From Rothia nasimurium (GTDB lineage: Bacteria > Actinomycetota > Actinomycetes > Actinomycetales > Micrococcaceae), in assembly GCF_928382285.1 (NCBI RefSeq), contig NZ_CAKMSS010000001.1, positions 124,001 through 188,000 on the forward strand: a DNA stretch of 64,000 bases, written 5' to 3'. The notes below the pieces were generated by a model. That model saw only the letters and a program-made list of their open reading frames with translations. It had not been told where the DNA came from and made no database searches. Position 1 is the first letter of the stretch. Every line of letters begins with the position of its first letter. The translations under genes and the position numbers were made by a program. Positions 34,608-43,809 of the stretch are shown here, one piece after another.

Positions 34608-35989
34608 TGCAGATTCCAATTGTTGTTGTTGGCGATGAAGGCGGACGTTTCATCTCTGCAATTGAATCTCAACGTGGACAGGTGAGTGTGGTTCGGCATG
34701 TGCACGATATCGGTGAGATGCTGGGGCTGGCACAAAGTGGTCTTGCCCGCGCCGCGCTTATTGTGACCGGGGGAGAAGAACTCACTTTTTCCATGGTCAA
34801 ATCTTTGCATCACCTCGAGGTCGCAGTTTGCCTTGTCACGGATCGGGGAGACTATCCCGGTATCGAAGGCGTCCACCCGATTGATTCTCTAGCCGATACC
34901 GCAGAGATCGTGAGCGAGATAGAAAAGGCACTTGATACTCTACTGACCTCAGAGCCAGACAGTGAGCAGGGCAGCCAGACACAGTACGAAAGCCCTGCGT
35001 CCTCAGCCCAGATCAAAACTCCCCAGACAAGGACTGAAGAGGAGCAGGACGCACCCGCCCACTCCCATGCGGAAGGGAAAATAGTTGCGGTGTGGGGTCC
35101 CTACGGTTCCCCTGGACGCACCACCTTAGCTATCAATCTGGCAGCAGCCTATGCAGAAACAGGGCACTCAGTCTGCCTGGTAGATGCAGATACCTACGGT
35201 GCATCCGCCGGAGCGGCGTTAGGTCTTACCGATGACTATTCAAGCCTGGCTCAGCTCTGTCACCACGCAGATCGCGGCGGTCTAAACCGGCAACAGCTTA
35301 AAGAGCTCACCCATACCGTCTCGCACCGTTCCCACTACTTTGACATCGTTACCGGCATCAACCGGCCAGACCGCTGGGTCGAGGTGCGTTCAAGTGCTCT
35401 CGACCTTGTGCTCAATACACTGGTGGCAACGTACGACCTGGTGGTAATTGATACCTCATTTTGCCTAGAAGAGGACCCATCCTTGAGCTTTGACGGTCTT
35501 ACTCCACAACGAAATGATGCAACTCTTACCAGCTTGGCACGAGCCAACCACCTGATAGCTGTAGGTTTAGCAGACGTGGTAGGCGTACCACGACTGATCA
35601 AAGCCTACGATGCCCTCAAGGCAGCTCTTGCTGCATCCTCTGAAGAAAAAATCAGCATCGTCTTCAACCGTATTCGAACCGAGGCCCTGGGCAACTCAGC
35701 TCAGGCCGCCCTTGAACACTCCTGGGAACGGTTCGGCCCCAGCCTACCCATAGCAGTTCAGCTACCAGAAGACACCGCAACCGCAGATAAAGCTCGACTA
35801 CAGGGAACAACAGTCTTTGAGGTAGGCCCACAAACAGAGCTAGCCAATCAGCTAAATAAACTAGCTCAAACGACTCTAGAGGCTCTTGGGCTAGGAAAAC
35901 CAGCCTCATCGCTAGAGCCCGAACAAAGTCTAAACATGATAGAAAAGAAGAAGCCCTGGGCGCGCTTTACCCGCCGCCACAGACCATAA
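34607..35989 (+). CDS. CpaE/TadZ-like ParA-family ATPase
   Basis: A 460-residue protein. Residues 1-125 are a receiver-like domain, then a Gln/Glu-rich linker, then a MinD/ParA ATPase domain (about 155-420). The P-loop is GPYGSPGRTT (residues 164-173), with arginine in place of the usual lysine of the GKT, as in actinobacterial septum-site type proteins. CLVDADTYGASAG, NPPS-like switch regions and LVVIDTSF follow. Such proteins position Tad pilus machinery at the cell pole. It follows the SAF protein by an overlap and precedes PdtaS. Confidence 0.8.
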   Translation: MQIPIVVVGDEGGRFISAIESQRGQVSVVRHVHDIGEMLGLAQSGLARAALIVTGGEELTFSMVKSLHHLEVAVCLVTDRGDYPGIEGVHPIDSLADTAEIVSEIEKALDTLLTSEPDSEQGSQTQYESPASSAQIKTPQTRTEEEQDAPAHSHAEGKIVAVWGPYGSPGRTTLAINLAAAYAETGHSVCLVDADTYGASAGAALGLTDDYSSLAQLCHHADRGGLNRQQLKELTHTVSHRSHYFDIVTGINRPDRWVEVRSSALDLVLNTLVATYDLVVIDTSFCLEEDPSLSFDGLTPQRNDATLTSLARANHLIAVGLADVVGVPRLIKAYDALKAALAASSEEKISIVFNRIRTEALGNSAQAALEHSWERFGPSLPIAVQLPEDTATADKARLQGTTVFEVGPQTELANQLNKLAQTTLEALGLGKPASSLEPEQSLNMIEKKKPWARFTRRHRP

Positions 35990-36019
35990 TCTGCTCCGTT
36001 CATACCATCAGGAGGCACT

Positions 36020-37561
36020 ATGTCCCTCACCGAAATCCTCATGCGCACAGGTGCCTACGGACCGGGCGATATTGAGTGGCTCCATCTGCTCACCAATGAG
36101 TGGCAAATTATTGCAGACACCGGTTATTGCGACCTTATGCTCTGGGCTCCCCATCCCGACACCATCGAGGGCTACTTTTCCCTGTCCCAGCCGCTGCCGG
36201 CGTCCGCTGGTTTTATCAACCTTGCTCAAATTCGCCCCTCAACTACCCACACCGTTTTTCACACTGACTGGGTGGGTAAAGAACTCAACCCGGCCCTCTG
36301 CGAGCGGGCGGTTGCAAGCTGGAACAGTCAAACCCCCAAGACCCTTAACGACGAGCACAACCTCACCGATATCGTCCTTGATACAGAATTTATTCCGCTG
36401 ATACGCAATGACCGCCCCGTAGCCCTACTGTCGGTACACCGAGAGAGCCTGGGAACCCGCAAGCGCCAAAAAGCGGAACGGGTCTACCGCGATGTCTCCC
36501 ACCACCTTCTGCAGATGGTGTCACGCGGCGCCTGGCCCGAGTTTTCTGCTCCGGTAGGAACAGCCCACGGTAACCCCCGGGTGAGCGACGGCCTGGTCAT
36601 GCTCGATACAGACGGGCGGGTCACTTACGCCTCGCCTAATGCTCTGTCTATCTACAAACGTCTCAACTATTCGGGAGACATGCTCGGCGCGAGCCTACTC
36701 GATATCACCCGGGCCCTGCTACCAGCGAGCGAGAAGGCGGACGAAACCCTACCACTGGTTCTCACCGGTCGGATGCCCTGGCGCGCAGAAATTAAAGCTA
36801 ACCGCAAGAACGTTACCTTCCGGGCGATTCCGCTACGACACTTCTCTAGGCTGGGAGAGGAACGCTACGGGGCCCTGCTGCTCTGCCGTGATGTCACCGA
36901 GCTGCGTCGGCGAGAGCAGGAGATGATGTCGAAAGACGCTACTATCCGCGAAATCCATCATCGGGTCAAAAACAACCTTCAAACTGTTTCAGCCCTGCTT
37001 CGCCTGCAATCCAGACGTATGACTACACCAGAGGCAAAGGAAGGGCTGGAACAGGCGATGCGCCGCGTCTCCACTATCGCGCTAGTACATGACGCACTCT
37101 CTCAGGGGCTAACTCAGGACGTAGACTTCGATGACCTGATTAGCCGACAGTTCAGGCTTGCTGCTGAGCTTGCTTCACCCGGGCAGCACGTTGCTACCCG
37201 AATCGAAGGATCTTTCGGAAAGCTGCCCAGCCAGATAGCCACACCTCTTGCCCTCGTGATCAATGAGGTTGTGGCTAACGCAGTAGAGCACGGTCTAGCG
37301 GGGGAAACAGGCACTGTTACTCTCGGCTGCCAACATCGCTACTCAGAGGGGCAAGAGCACAGCATTATCGTGACGGTCCACGATAGCGGCACGGGAATCA
37401 GCGCAGAAAAAATCAGAGAACTAGAGGGAGCCGGCACCGGAACCGGGCTAGGGACTCAAATCGTTAAGACCCTGGTTGCTAGTGAGCTCAACGGCACTAT
37501 CCACTGGAGTCTTGCCCCAGAAGGTGGAACTTTGGTGACGATTGAAGCCGCCATTCTGTAG
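36020..37561 (+). CDS. pdtaS: Sensor histidine kinase PdtaS-like
   Basis: A 513-residue cytoplasmic kinase. A GAF-like domain (about residues 10-160) and a PAS domain (about 190-300) precede the HisKA_2 motif REIHHRVKNNLQTVSALLRLQ, with phosphoacceptor histidine at 313/314, and an HATPase domain with NEVVANAVEHG and DSGTGIS, ending about 510. This matches mycobacterial PdtaS (Rv3220c), partner of the antiterminator PdtaR. PdtaR is not in the window. WhiB1 lies next to it in convergent orientation, the same neighbour as in mycobacteria (Rv3219). Confidence 0.88.
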   Translation: MSLTEILMRTGAYGPGDIEWLHLLTNEWQIIADTGYCDLMLWAPHPDTIEGYFSLSQPLPASAGFINLAQIRPSTTHTVFHTDWVGKELNPALCERAVASWNSQTPKTLNDEHNLTDIVLDTEFIPLIRNDRPVALLSVHRESLGTRKRQKAERVYRDVSHHLLQMVSRGAWPEFSAPVGTAHGNPRVSDGLVMLDTDGRVTYASPNALSIYKRLNYSGDMLGASLLDITRALLPASEKADETLPLVLTGRMPWRAEIKANRKNVTFRAIPLRHFSRLGEERYGALLLCRDVTELRRREQEMMSKDATIREIHHRVKNNLQTVSALLRLQSRRMTTPEAKEGLEQAMRRVSTIALVHDALSQGLTQDVDFDDLISRQFRLAAELASPGQHVATRIEGSFGKLPSQIATPLALVINEVVANAVEHGLAGETGTVTLGCQHRYSEGQEHSIIVTVHDSGTGISAEKIRELEGAGTGTGLGTQIVKTLVASELNGTIHWSLAPEGGTLVTIEAAIL

Positions 37562-37584
37562 CTCAAGTAGCACCACATAAAGAG

Positions 37585-37616
37585 GAGGGGCGAACCGATA
37601 AACAGGTTCGCCCCTC
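37585..37616. terminator. Bidirectional terminator between pdtaS and whiB1
   Basis: Perfect 12-base arms GAGGGGCGAACC (37585-37596) and GGTTCGCCCCTC (37605-37616) with an eight-base loop. It lies between two convergent genes. Confidence 0.85.
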
Positions 37617-37643
37617 ATCAAGAACACTTACGTGAGATTGCTG

Positions 37644-37892
37644 CTACGAAGCCCTGCGGGCTCGGGCAGCACGTCGCTTCATAGCGCGACGCTCATCTTC
37701 ACTCATACCGCCCCACACACCAGAATCCTGGCCTGTTTCGATAGCCCACTGCAGGCAGGTATCCATCACAGTGCAGCTGCGGCAGACATTCTTAGCTTCT
37801 TCAATCTGAAGAAGGGCGGGCCCGGTGTTTCCTACGGGGAAAAAGAGTTCAGGGTCTTTCTCAAGACAAGCAGCACGGCTACGCCAATCCAT
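37644..37892 (-). CDS. whiB1: WhiB-family iron-sulfur regulator (WhiB1-like)
   Basis: An 82-residue protein with the four cluster cysteines: one in RAACLEKD, then CRSC and CLQW (CxxCx5C pattern). It also has the GVWGGMSEDERRAMKRR region that contacts sigma and DNA. The start MDWRSRAACL fits WhiB1 and lies nine bases after AGGAG; ATG 37898, two codons earlier, is too close to that site. WhiB1 binds region 4 of the primary sigma factor and controls housekeeping or redox-responsive genes. The gene lies convergent to pdtaS. Confidence 0.93.
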   Translation of the reverse strand: MDWRSRAACLEKDPELFFPVGNTGPALLQIEEAKNVCRSCTVMDTCLQWAIETGQDSGVWGGMSEDERRAMKRRAARARRAS

Positions 37893-38083
37893 TAGCATGC
37901 TCTCCTATAGGGTTTACCGGATTAAAGCTGAGGCAAAACGGCTCAGCAACTAACAAAAAAATCTGGCCCCTTTCCTAGAAGGAGCCAAACTTGAACCTCA
38001 ATAACTTTCCCACGATATGGAGCGTCATACAAGGGGGTTGTGAGCGAAAATCTATGCGCAGGCCTGAGGTAAATGTCACAGGT

Positions 38084-38123
38084 GGGAGTGTAAGGGGGTG
38101 CCGGGGTGAGAGGTGACACTCCC
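38084..38123. promoter_or_regulatory. Inverted repeat before small membrane protein gene
   Basis: GGGAGTGT (38084-38091) and ACACTCCC (38116-38123) are complementary across 24 bases. They lie 57-96 bases upstream of GTG 38180. A regulatory role is only possible. Confidence 0.3.
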
Positions 38124-38179
38124 GGGTGCCTATTCTAGATAGGAGACCCTTTCTTAATACATAGAGAAATGAGATAGAC

Positions 38180-38563
38180 GTGGCTTCTTCCAGCGTTTCA
38201 GCCGTTCCTGTTCCTGTGAAAATTTTGGTTGGGCTAAGCCTCCTTCAGGCCCTGTATCTGGTAGTCACTGCTCTCGTGGGGACTTTCTCTTCGGCTGATA
38301 TCGGGGGAGCATCAGTTATCGCATCCTTCTACTTCATTATTGCCCTGGCTCTTGCTGTCGGCGCTGTTGCAGTGTGGAAGGCCCAGCGGTTTGGACAGCC
38401 GCTTGTGCTTGTCTGGCAGCTCTTTGCTGTGATCATCGGTGTTCAAACTGCCCTGGGAGGAGAATACCTGGTAGGTCTAACGACGGTAGTTATCAGTGGA
38501 GCGGTCATTATGCTACTTTTTGCTCGCTCTACTCTTGGATATTTGGCTCCTTCCTCCCGGTAA
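38180..38563 (+). CDS. Small four-helix membrane protein, hypothetical
   Basis: A 127-residue protein with four hydrophobic segments (about residues 14-36, 44-66, 74-92 and 96-118). It starts at GTG 38180 after GAAATGAGATAGAC. No motif is recognised. Its last 35 bases overlap tail-to-tail with the end of the large FHA-FtsK gene on the other strand. It is 287 bases from whiB1, divergently transcribed. Confidence 0.7.
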   Translation: MASSSVSAVPVPVKILVGLSLLQALYLVVTALVGTFSSADIGGASVIASFYFIIALALAVGAVAVWKAQRFGQPLVLVWQLFAVIIGVQTALGGEYLVGLTTVVISGAVIMLLFARSTLGYLAPSSR

Positions 38564-41500
38564 CAGGTTTGTCTGGGGAGGCGGCTTGAAAAGCCACGAC
38601 ATCGGCGTGGTCAATGATGATTCCCCGTCCTGCCGGGAGCTGACCGTGAGTTTTAAGGTCGAGGGGGAGGCTTACACCCGGGTAGAACGACAGATCTGCG
38701 GGGCTGTGCGGGGTAAGGACGATACCGGTAGATGTACCGTTGAGAGCGGCAAGAATCGGTGAACTGCTCCACCGCGGCCAGGGGGTGTAGGCCACGACAA
38801 CAGATTCAAATTTGTCTTTCTGGGTCAGTATTGTCTGCTGTATGTCGTGGCTGAGTGTATCGAGGTCGTCGATGAGCAGAATGGGACGGATTCTTAGGTT
38901 TTCGCTCCTGCCGATAGCTTGATTGATATCTTCTGATGTGGTGCCAGCGCCCGATGAAATAACAATAAAGAAATACTCTGGGTTAGCGTGGACGAATGTA
39001 TTGAGCAGAGTTGTTTTACCAGACCCCCGTGGGCCGCTGATACTGATAAACCCTCCTCGCAAAGGTGGGGTGAAGGCCACCGAGCCATCCCTGAGAACAC
39101 CGCAGGCGAGTGCGCCGGCATGGGGCTTGAACGATGGCGGGAGCGCGCCTGCAGAGCAGAACAAGGGGAGCGGACGCCAGGAACGCGGTTGCTGGTAGGA
39201 GCTGTTTACCTGGTGATCAACACCTTCCGGGGTACAGACTTTTGGAAGCTCTGGCGGAGCACCGAGCTCTACCCACGCAAGCGTGCCTGCCTGCACCTCT
39301 CCTTTTGAAGAGTCATAGATAACCTTTCCCTCCACCGCAAACTGCCCGCTGCCTGGTAGGGTGTAGTCCCTGTTATGGGAGCGTAAGGGATCATTTTCCA
39401 CAGCAGACCGAGTCATGAGGGTGTGCTCAAAAAACTGCTGGTATTTACCTCGCACGCCTGTTACCGAAGTGCACAAAACCTGAATTGTTGGTTGATTGCT
39501 GAGGGTAAGGAGCTGTTGTAGGTGGGCTTCTGCTATAGGGTGCCGCTGGAGCGTGTCTAGCAACGTTTCTAGTGTATCTATGATGAGAAGCTGGCCCGGT
39601 TCCGGGGCATCTGCACAGCAGGCTAGAAGGTGCTGTACATAGTTGAAATCCTGGTAGGTAAAGACTTCAAATTGCTCCGTGTATTCCTTACCCCAGTTTT
39701 GTATCTCTCGTGCACGCTGTTCTGACGGCGTCAGGCATAATACAGCGTACCCTTGAGAAAGAGCTTGCAGAAGAGATACTCGAAGCACACGCATCCATTC
39801 ATTACTGGCTCCCTGCACTAGAATCGGGCCGTCCTCAGCTGACCAGATCAAGGGGGCCTGAAGCCCTAACTCTGCTATCTCGTACTGACCAAGTAAGAGG
39901 GTAAAAGGCCCAGCGGACGCTGGTAATTCCGTGTGGTCAGGAGAAGCAAGCACAGCTGGAACCGGCTGATACGTCGGTAGCTGATGTGCCTCCCGGTAAG
40001 CTCGGTAGATAGCGGTGTTGGTGGCGTCGAGTTCTGTATCGCTGAGCGGCTGATGGCTGGTGGACTGCTGCGAATCAGATAAGTCGAGCATAAAACGTAC
40101 TCGACAACGTCCTTGGGGATCTTGCCTGTAAAGACCTGTGATTAACGGAGCTTGAAACTCAACCATCTCGTTATCTGCACTTCGTAGAAGACCTCGCCCT
40201 GGGAAACGGGCGGAGATATGAGAAGCTTCTTCCGAGCCTAGAACGTTATAAGATTCCTGAGCAGAACTTACCCTAAGACACATCACCGTTGAGATATTTG
40301 CCCTGATATCGGGAGAAATTGCTCCCTGCGGACGCTGGGTAGCCAAGATGAGGTGGTACCCCAGTGACCTGCCAATCGTAGCTATCTTCATCATTTCGCT
40401 CATAATGTCTGGGTAATCATCGACAAGCATGCGAAACTCATCGATGCAGATAATTAGCTCCGGAAAATCAGGCGCTGTGCGGGCGTTTCTGCAGAGGTCG
40501 ATATAATCGTCATAGGAACTGACGCCCAACTGCTTCCAGACCTGTTTGCGGTGGGTAAGGTCTGCCCGCAAGAACTTCATAGTGCGCATTAGCTGAGACG
40601 CGTCAAGGTCAGAGATGAGCGAAACACAATGGGGTAGAGACGCTAGAGGGCCTAAACCAGCACCACCTTTGAAATCTATGAGGACGAAGGAAAGACGCTG
40701 AGGCGGGTAGCTGAGGGCTGCAGACCATAGCAGGGAACGAAGAAGCTGGGACTTACCTGAACCTGTAGTCCCTGCACAGAGAAAATGCGGGCCATGATGC
40801 ACAAGGCCGAGTTTTAGGTCATCGTTACTTTCACAGGCTAGCCCCGCATACAGAAAGATCTCTTCTGCCCATAGATTCCCCGGCTGGTTACCCTCCGGCA
40901 GCTCAGGGAGAGCATAAGCAGGTAGTTGAGAAGTATTCGTTGCTGCAACGCTAACTCTCTGGAGAAGAGAGGATGTAGTGACTCTTCCCCAACTCGCCAG
41001 GAGAGCACAGTAACGCTCTTCGCTGATTCCGTCTAAAACGACGTCATGCCAGCTCGTTGACTGAGAAAAGAGCTCTGCAGGCTCTTTATGAAGCCCTTTG
41101 TTGGCTAAGGGAAAGGGGAGAAGCTGTGGAGGTAAGGACGGCGGCAGATAGGAGCACACCAAAAAACCTGTTTCTAAACTACTGAGCTCTGCAAGAGACA
41201 CCGTGCACACGTTTGCTGCTGCAAGAAGCGGGTCAATGAGACGCAAAAACCAAGTAGCCTCCTGCTCCTGAACAAGAAGGTAGACCGGCTGATTCTGAGC
41301 CAAGAGCTGGCAGAGGGTTAAACGCTGGGTCGAAAGAGGAAGCCCAGAGACTAGGGGCGCAAGTTCTTCTACGCTTATGACATAAGGGGCTCCCTGGACT
41401 TCAGGGAGGCTCCCTAGCTCACGTTGCTTGCCTCTAATTCGTACTGGCCGGGTGCCGCGTCCTATCACGATGCCTGTATCAGCATCAACCTGGTCAGCCC

Positions 41501-42320
41501 CGCGGTAGCGGGCTATAGCGTCCTCTTCCTCCCGAGCAAGCTGCGTTATCTGACGGCGCACAGAGGATCTTTCGCGCCCCTGAGAAAAAGCGTGAAGTCC
41601 CATTAAGAGTGAGGACCCACAGGCCATGAGAAGAACAAGCCACAGCTGGGTCAACCAGGCAATCAGAAGGCCCACAATGAGAGGTAGAACCATCGTTGCT
41701 ACCAGTAGCAGCTTGGACTTAGGGGCGGGAGCATCAATGTCTTGAACTACCGGGTCACGAAAGAGGGGAGCGCGGTACTCATACTGGTCAAGCACAAGGA
41801 CGCTCCCACCCAGAATAAATTTTTCCCCTACCTCAAGTTTGCGGTGGGAGCCCTCATCCGAGAAATACACACCGCTAGCCGTCACCTCTAGGAAGCCCTC
41901 AATCGGTGCAAGCGCTGGGTCGTCGATTGTGAGCAGGGAGGCCTGCCTACCAATTTCCCAGCTACCTCGAGACAGCGGAAACTGAGAATGAGAATCTGGC
42001 CCGTGCACCACACGTAAGGTAAACAGGGCCTTCTCATCTGGGAACGGGAGAACGGTTGCATGGGGTGCAAGGGGCAGCACCGTGAGCTGGGCACCACTAG
42101 TCCAGGGCGGCTGGCCGGGAGTAAGCTCCCTGATATCTTGCCCCTGAACACCCCAACTGAAATTATCGCTACCCCACACATTAGAGAGTTCTCGGTGGAT
42201 ATCTACCCCAGTTGTGCCGGGTGAATAATCAAACTCCACTGTCCGGTAAGATCCCGCCGGTGGCTGCTGGACGCGCACTAAAAGCTTCATAAAGCTACCT
42301 AAGTTCTGGAGACCTGCCAT
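38529..42320 (-). CDS. FHA-FtsK/SpoIIIE multi-ATPase protein (EccC/EssC-like)
   Basis: A 1263-residue protein. Residues 1-95 are ubiquitin-like, residues about 100-180 form an FHA domain (SRGSWEIGRQ, GSHRKLEVG), and two membrane helices lie at about 203-245. The first FtsK-like ATPase has Walker A GTTGSGKS (about 515-523), DFKGGAG and Walker B LIICIDEF, followed by ILATQRPQGAI. The second module (about 790-980) is degenerate; its P-loop position reads QGASNEWMR. The third (about 1060-1240) has SGPRGSGKTT and LLIDDLDTL. This is the plan of type VII secretion motor EssC/EccC. No WXG100 gene or other Ess component is nearby. It may be an orphan secretion motor. Confidence 0.8.
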   Translation of the reverse strand: MAGLQNLGSFMKLLVRVQQPPAGSYRTVEFDYSPGTTGVDIHRELSNVWGSDNFSWGVQGQDIRELTPGQPPWTSGAQLTVLPLAPHATVLPFPDEKALFTLRVVHGPDSHSQFPLSRGSWEIGRQASLLTIDDPALAPIEGFLEVTASGVYFSDEGSHRKLEVGEKFILGGSVLVLDQYEYRAPLFRDPVVQDIDAPAPKSKLLLVATMVLPLIVGLLIAWLTQLWLVLLMACGSSLLMGLHAFSQGRERSSVRRQITQLAREEEDAIARYRGADQVDADTGIVIGRGTRPVRIRGKQRELGSLPEVQGAPYVISVEELAPLVSGLPLSTQRLTLCQLLAQNQPVYLLVQEQEATWFLRLIDPLLAAANVCTVSLAELSSLETGFLVCSYLPPSLPPQLLPFPLANKGLHKEPAELFSQSTSWHDVVLDGISEERYCALLASWGRVTTSSLLQRVSVAATNTSQLPAYALPELPEGNQPGNLWAEEIFLYAGLACESNDDLKLGLVHHGPHFLCAGTTGSGKSQLLRSLLWSAALSYPPQRLSFVLIDFKGGAGLGPLASLPHCVSLISDLDASQLMRTMKFLRADLTHRKQVWKQLGVSSYDDYIDLCRNARTAPDFPELIICIDEFRMLVDDYPDIMSEMMKIATIGRSLGYHLILATQRPQGAISPDIRANISTVMCLRVSSAQESYNVLGSEEASHISARFPGRGLLRSADNEMVEFQAPLITGLYRQDPQGRCRVRFMLDLSDSQQSTSHQPLSDTELDATNTAIYRAYREAHQLPTYQPVPAVLASPDHTELPASAGPFTLLLGQYEIAELGLQAPLIWSAEDGPILVQGASNEWMRVLRVSLLQALSQGYAVLCLTPSEQRAREIQNWGKEYTEQFEVFTYQDFNYVQHLLACCADAPEPGQLLIIDTLETLLDTLQRHPIAEAHLQQLLTLSNQPTIQVLCTSVTGVRGKYQQFFEHTLMTRSAVENDPLRSHNRDYTLPGSGQFAVEGKVIYDSSKGEVQAGTLAWVELGAPPELPKVCTPEGVDHQVNSSYQQPRSWRPLPLFCSAGALPPSFKPHAGALACGVLRDGSVAFTPPLRGGFISISGPRGSGKTTLLNTFVHANPEYFFIVISSGAGTTSEDINQAIGRSENLRIRPILLIDDLDTLSHDIQQTILTQKDKFESVVVAYTPWPRWSSSPILAALNGTSTGIVLTPHSPADLSFYPGVSLPLDLKTHGQLPAGRGIIIDHADVVAFQAASPDKPVTGRKEPNIQE

Positions 42321-42507
42321 TGCAAGGGCACAAAACGGAAAAACAAACTCTCACCATTGTTTTTCTGTCTTTCCGCGAAAAAAGTTGAGGTTCCTCTGCA
42401 CACAGCACTAGCACAGGGGAAGACCGGGGAATAATCACACGATCTTTACAGCCTGTTAGCGGGTAGTAGCCGACTATATCCGGTACTTTTGTTATTAACT
42501 GTGTTTA

Positions 42508-42521
42508 CCTTGCGCGCAAGG
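42508..42521. promoter_or_regulatory. Perfect 14-base palindrome upstream of glf
   Basis: CCTTGCGCGCAAGG is a full palindrome 96 bases before the glf start, in the only non-coding space before the galactofuran genes. A dimeric regulator site is possible. Confidence 0.4.
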
Positions 42522-42616
42522 AACACGCCGAAGTTAAGCTTCTACGCTGTAGTAGCAGAGCACGGTTGCCAGACTCCCCACGATAGCTGTGCAACCCCTA
42601 ACAAGGAGTAAGTTAA

Positions 42617-43804
<1,188 letters not shown>

Positions 43805-43809
43805 AACTT

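Noticed and set aside
42515..42560. Sequence GAACACG..GAAGTTAAGCT resembling part of 5S rRNA
   Set aside because: Only about 20 bases match; the helices that close 5S rRNA are absent and no 16S/23S is near, so it is not called as an rRNA.
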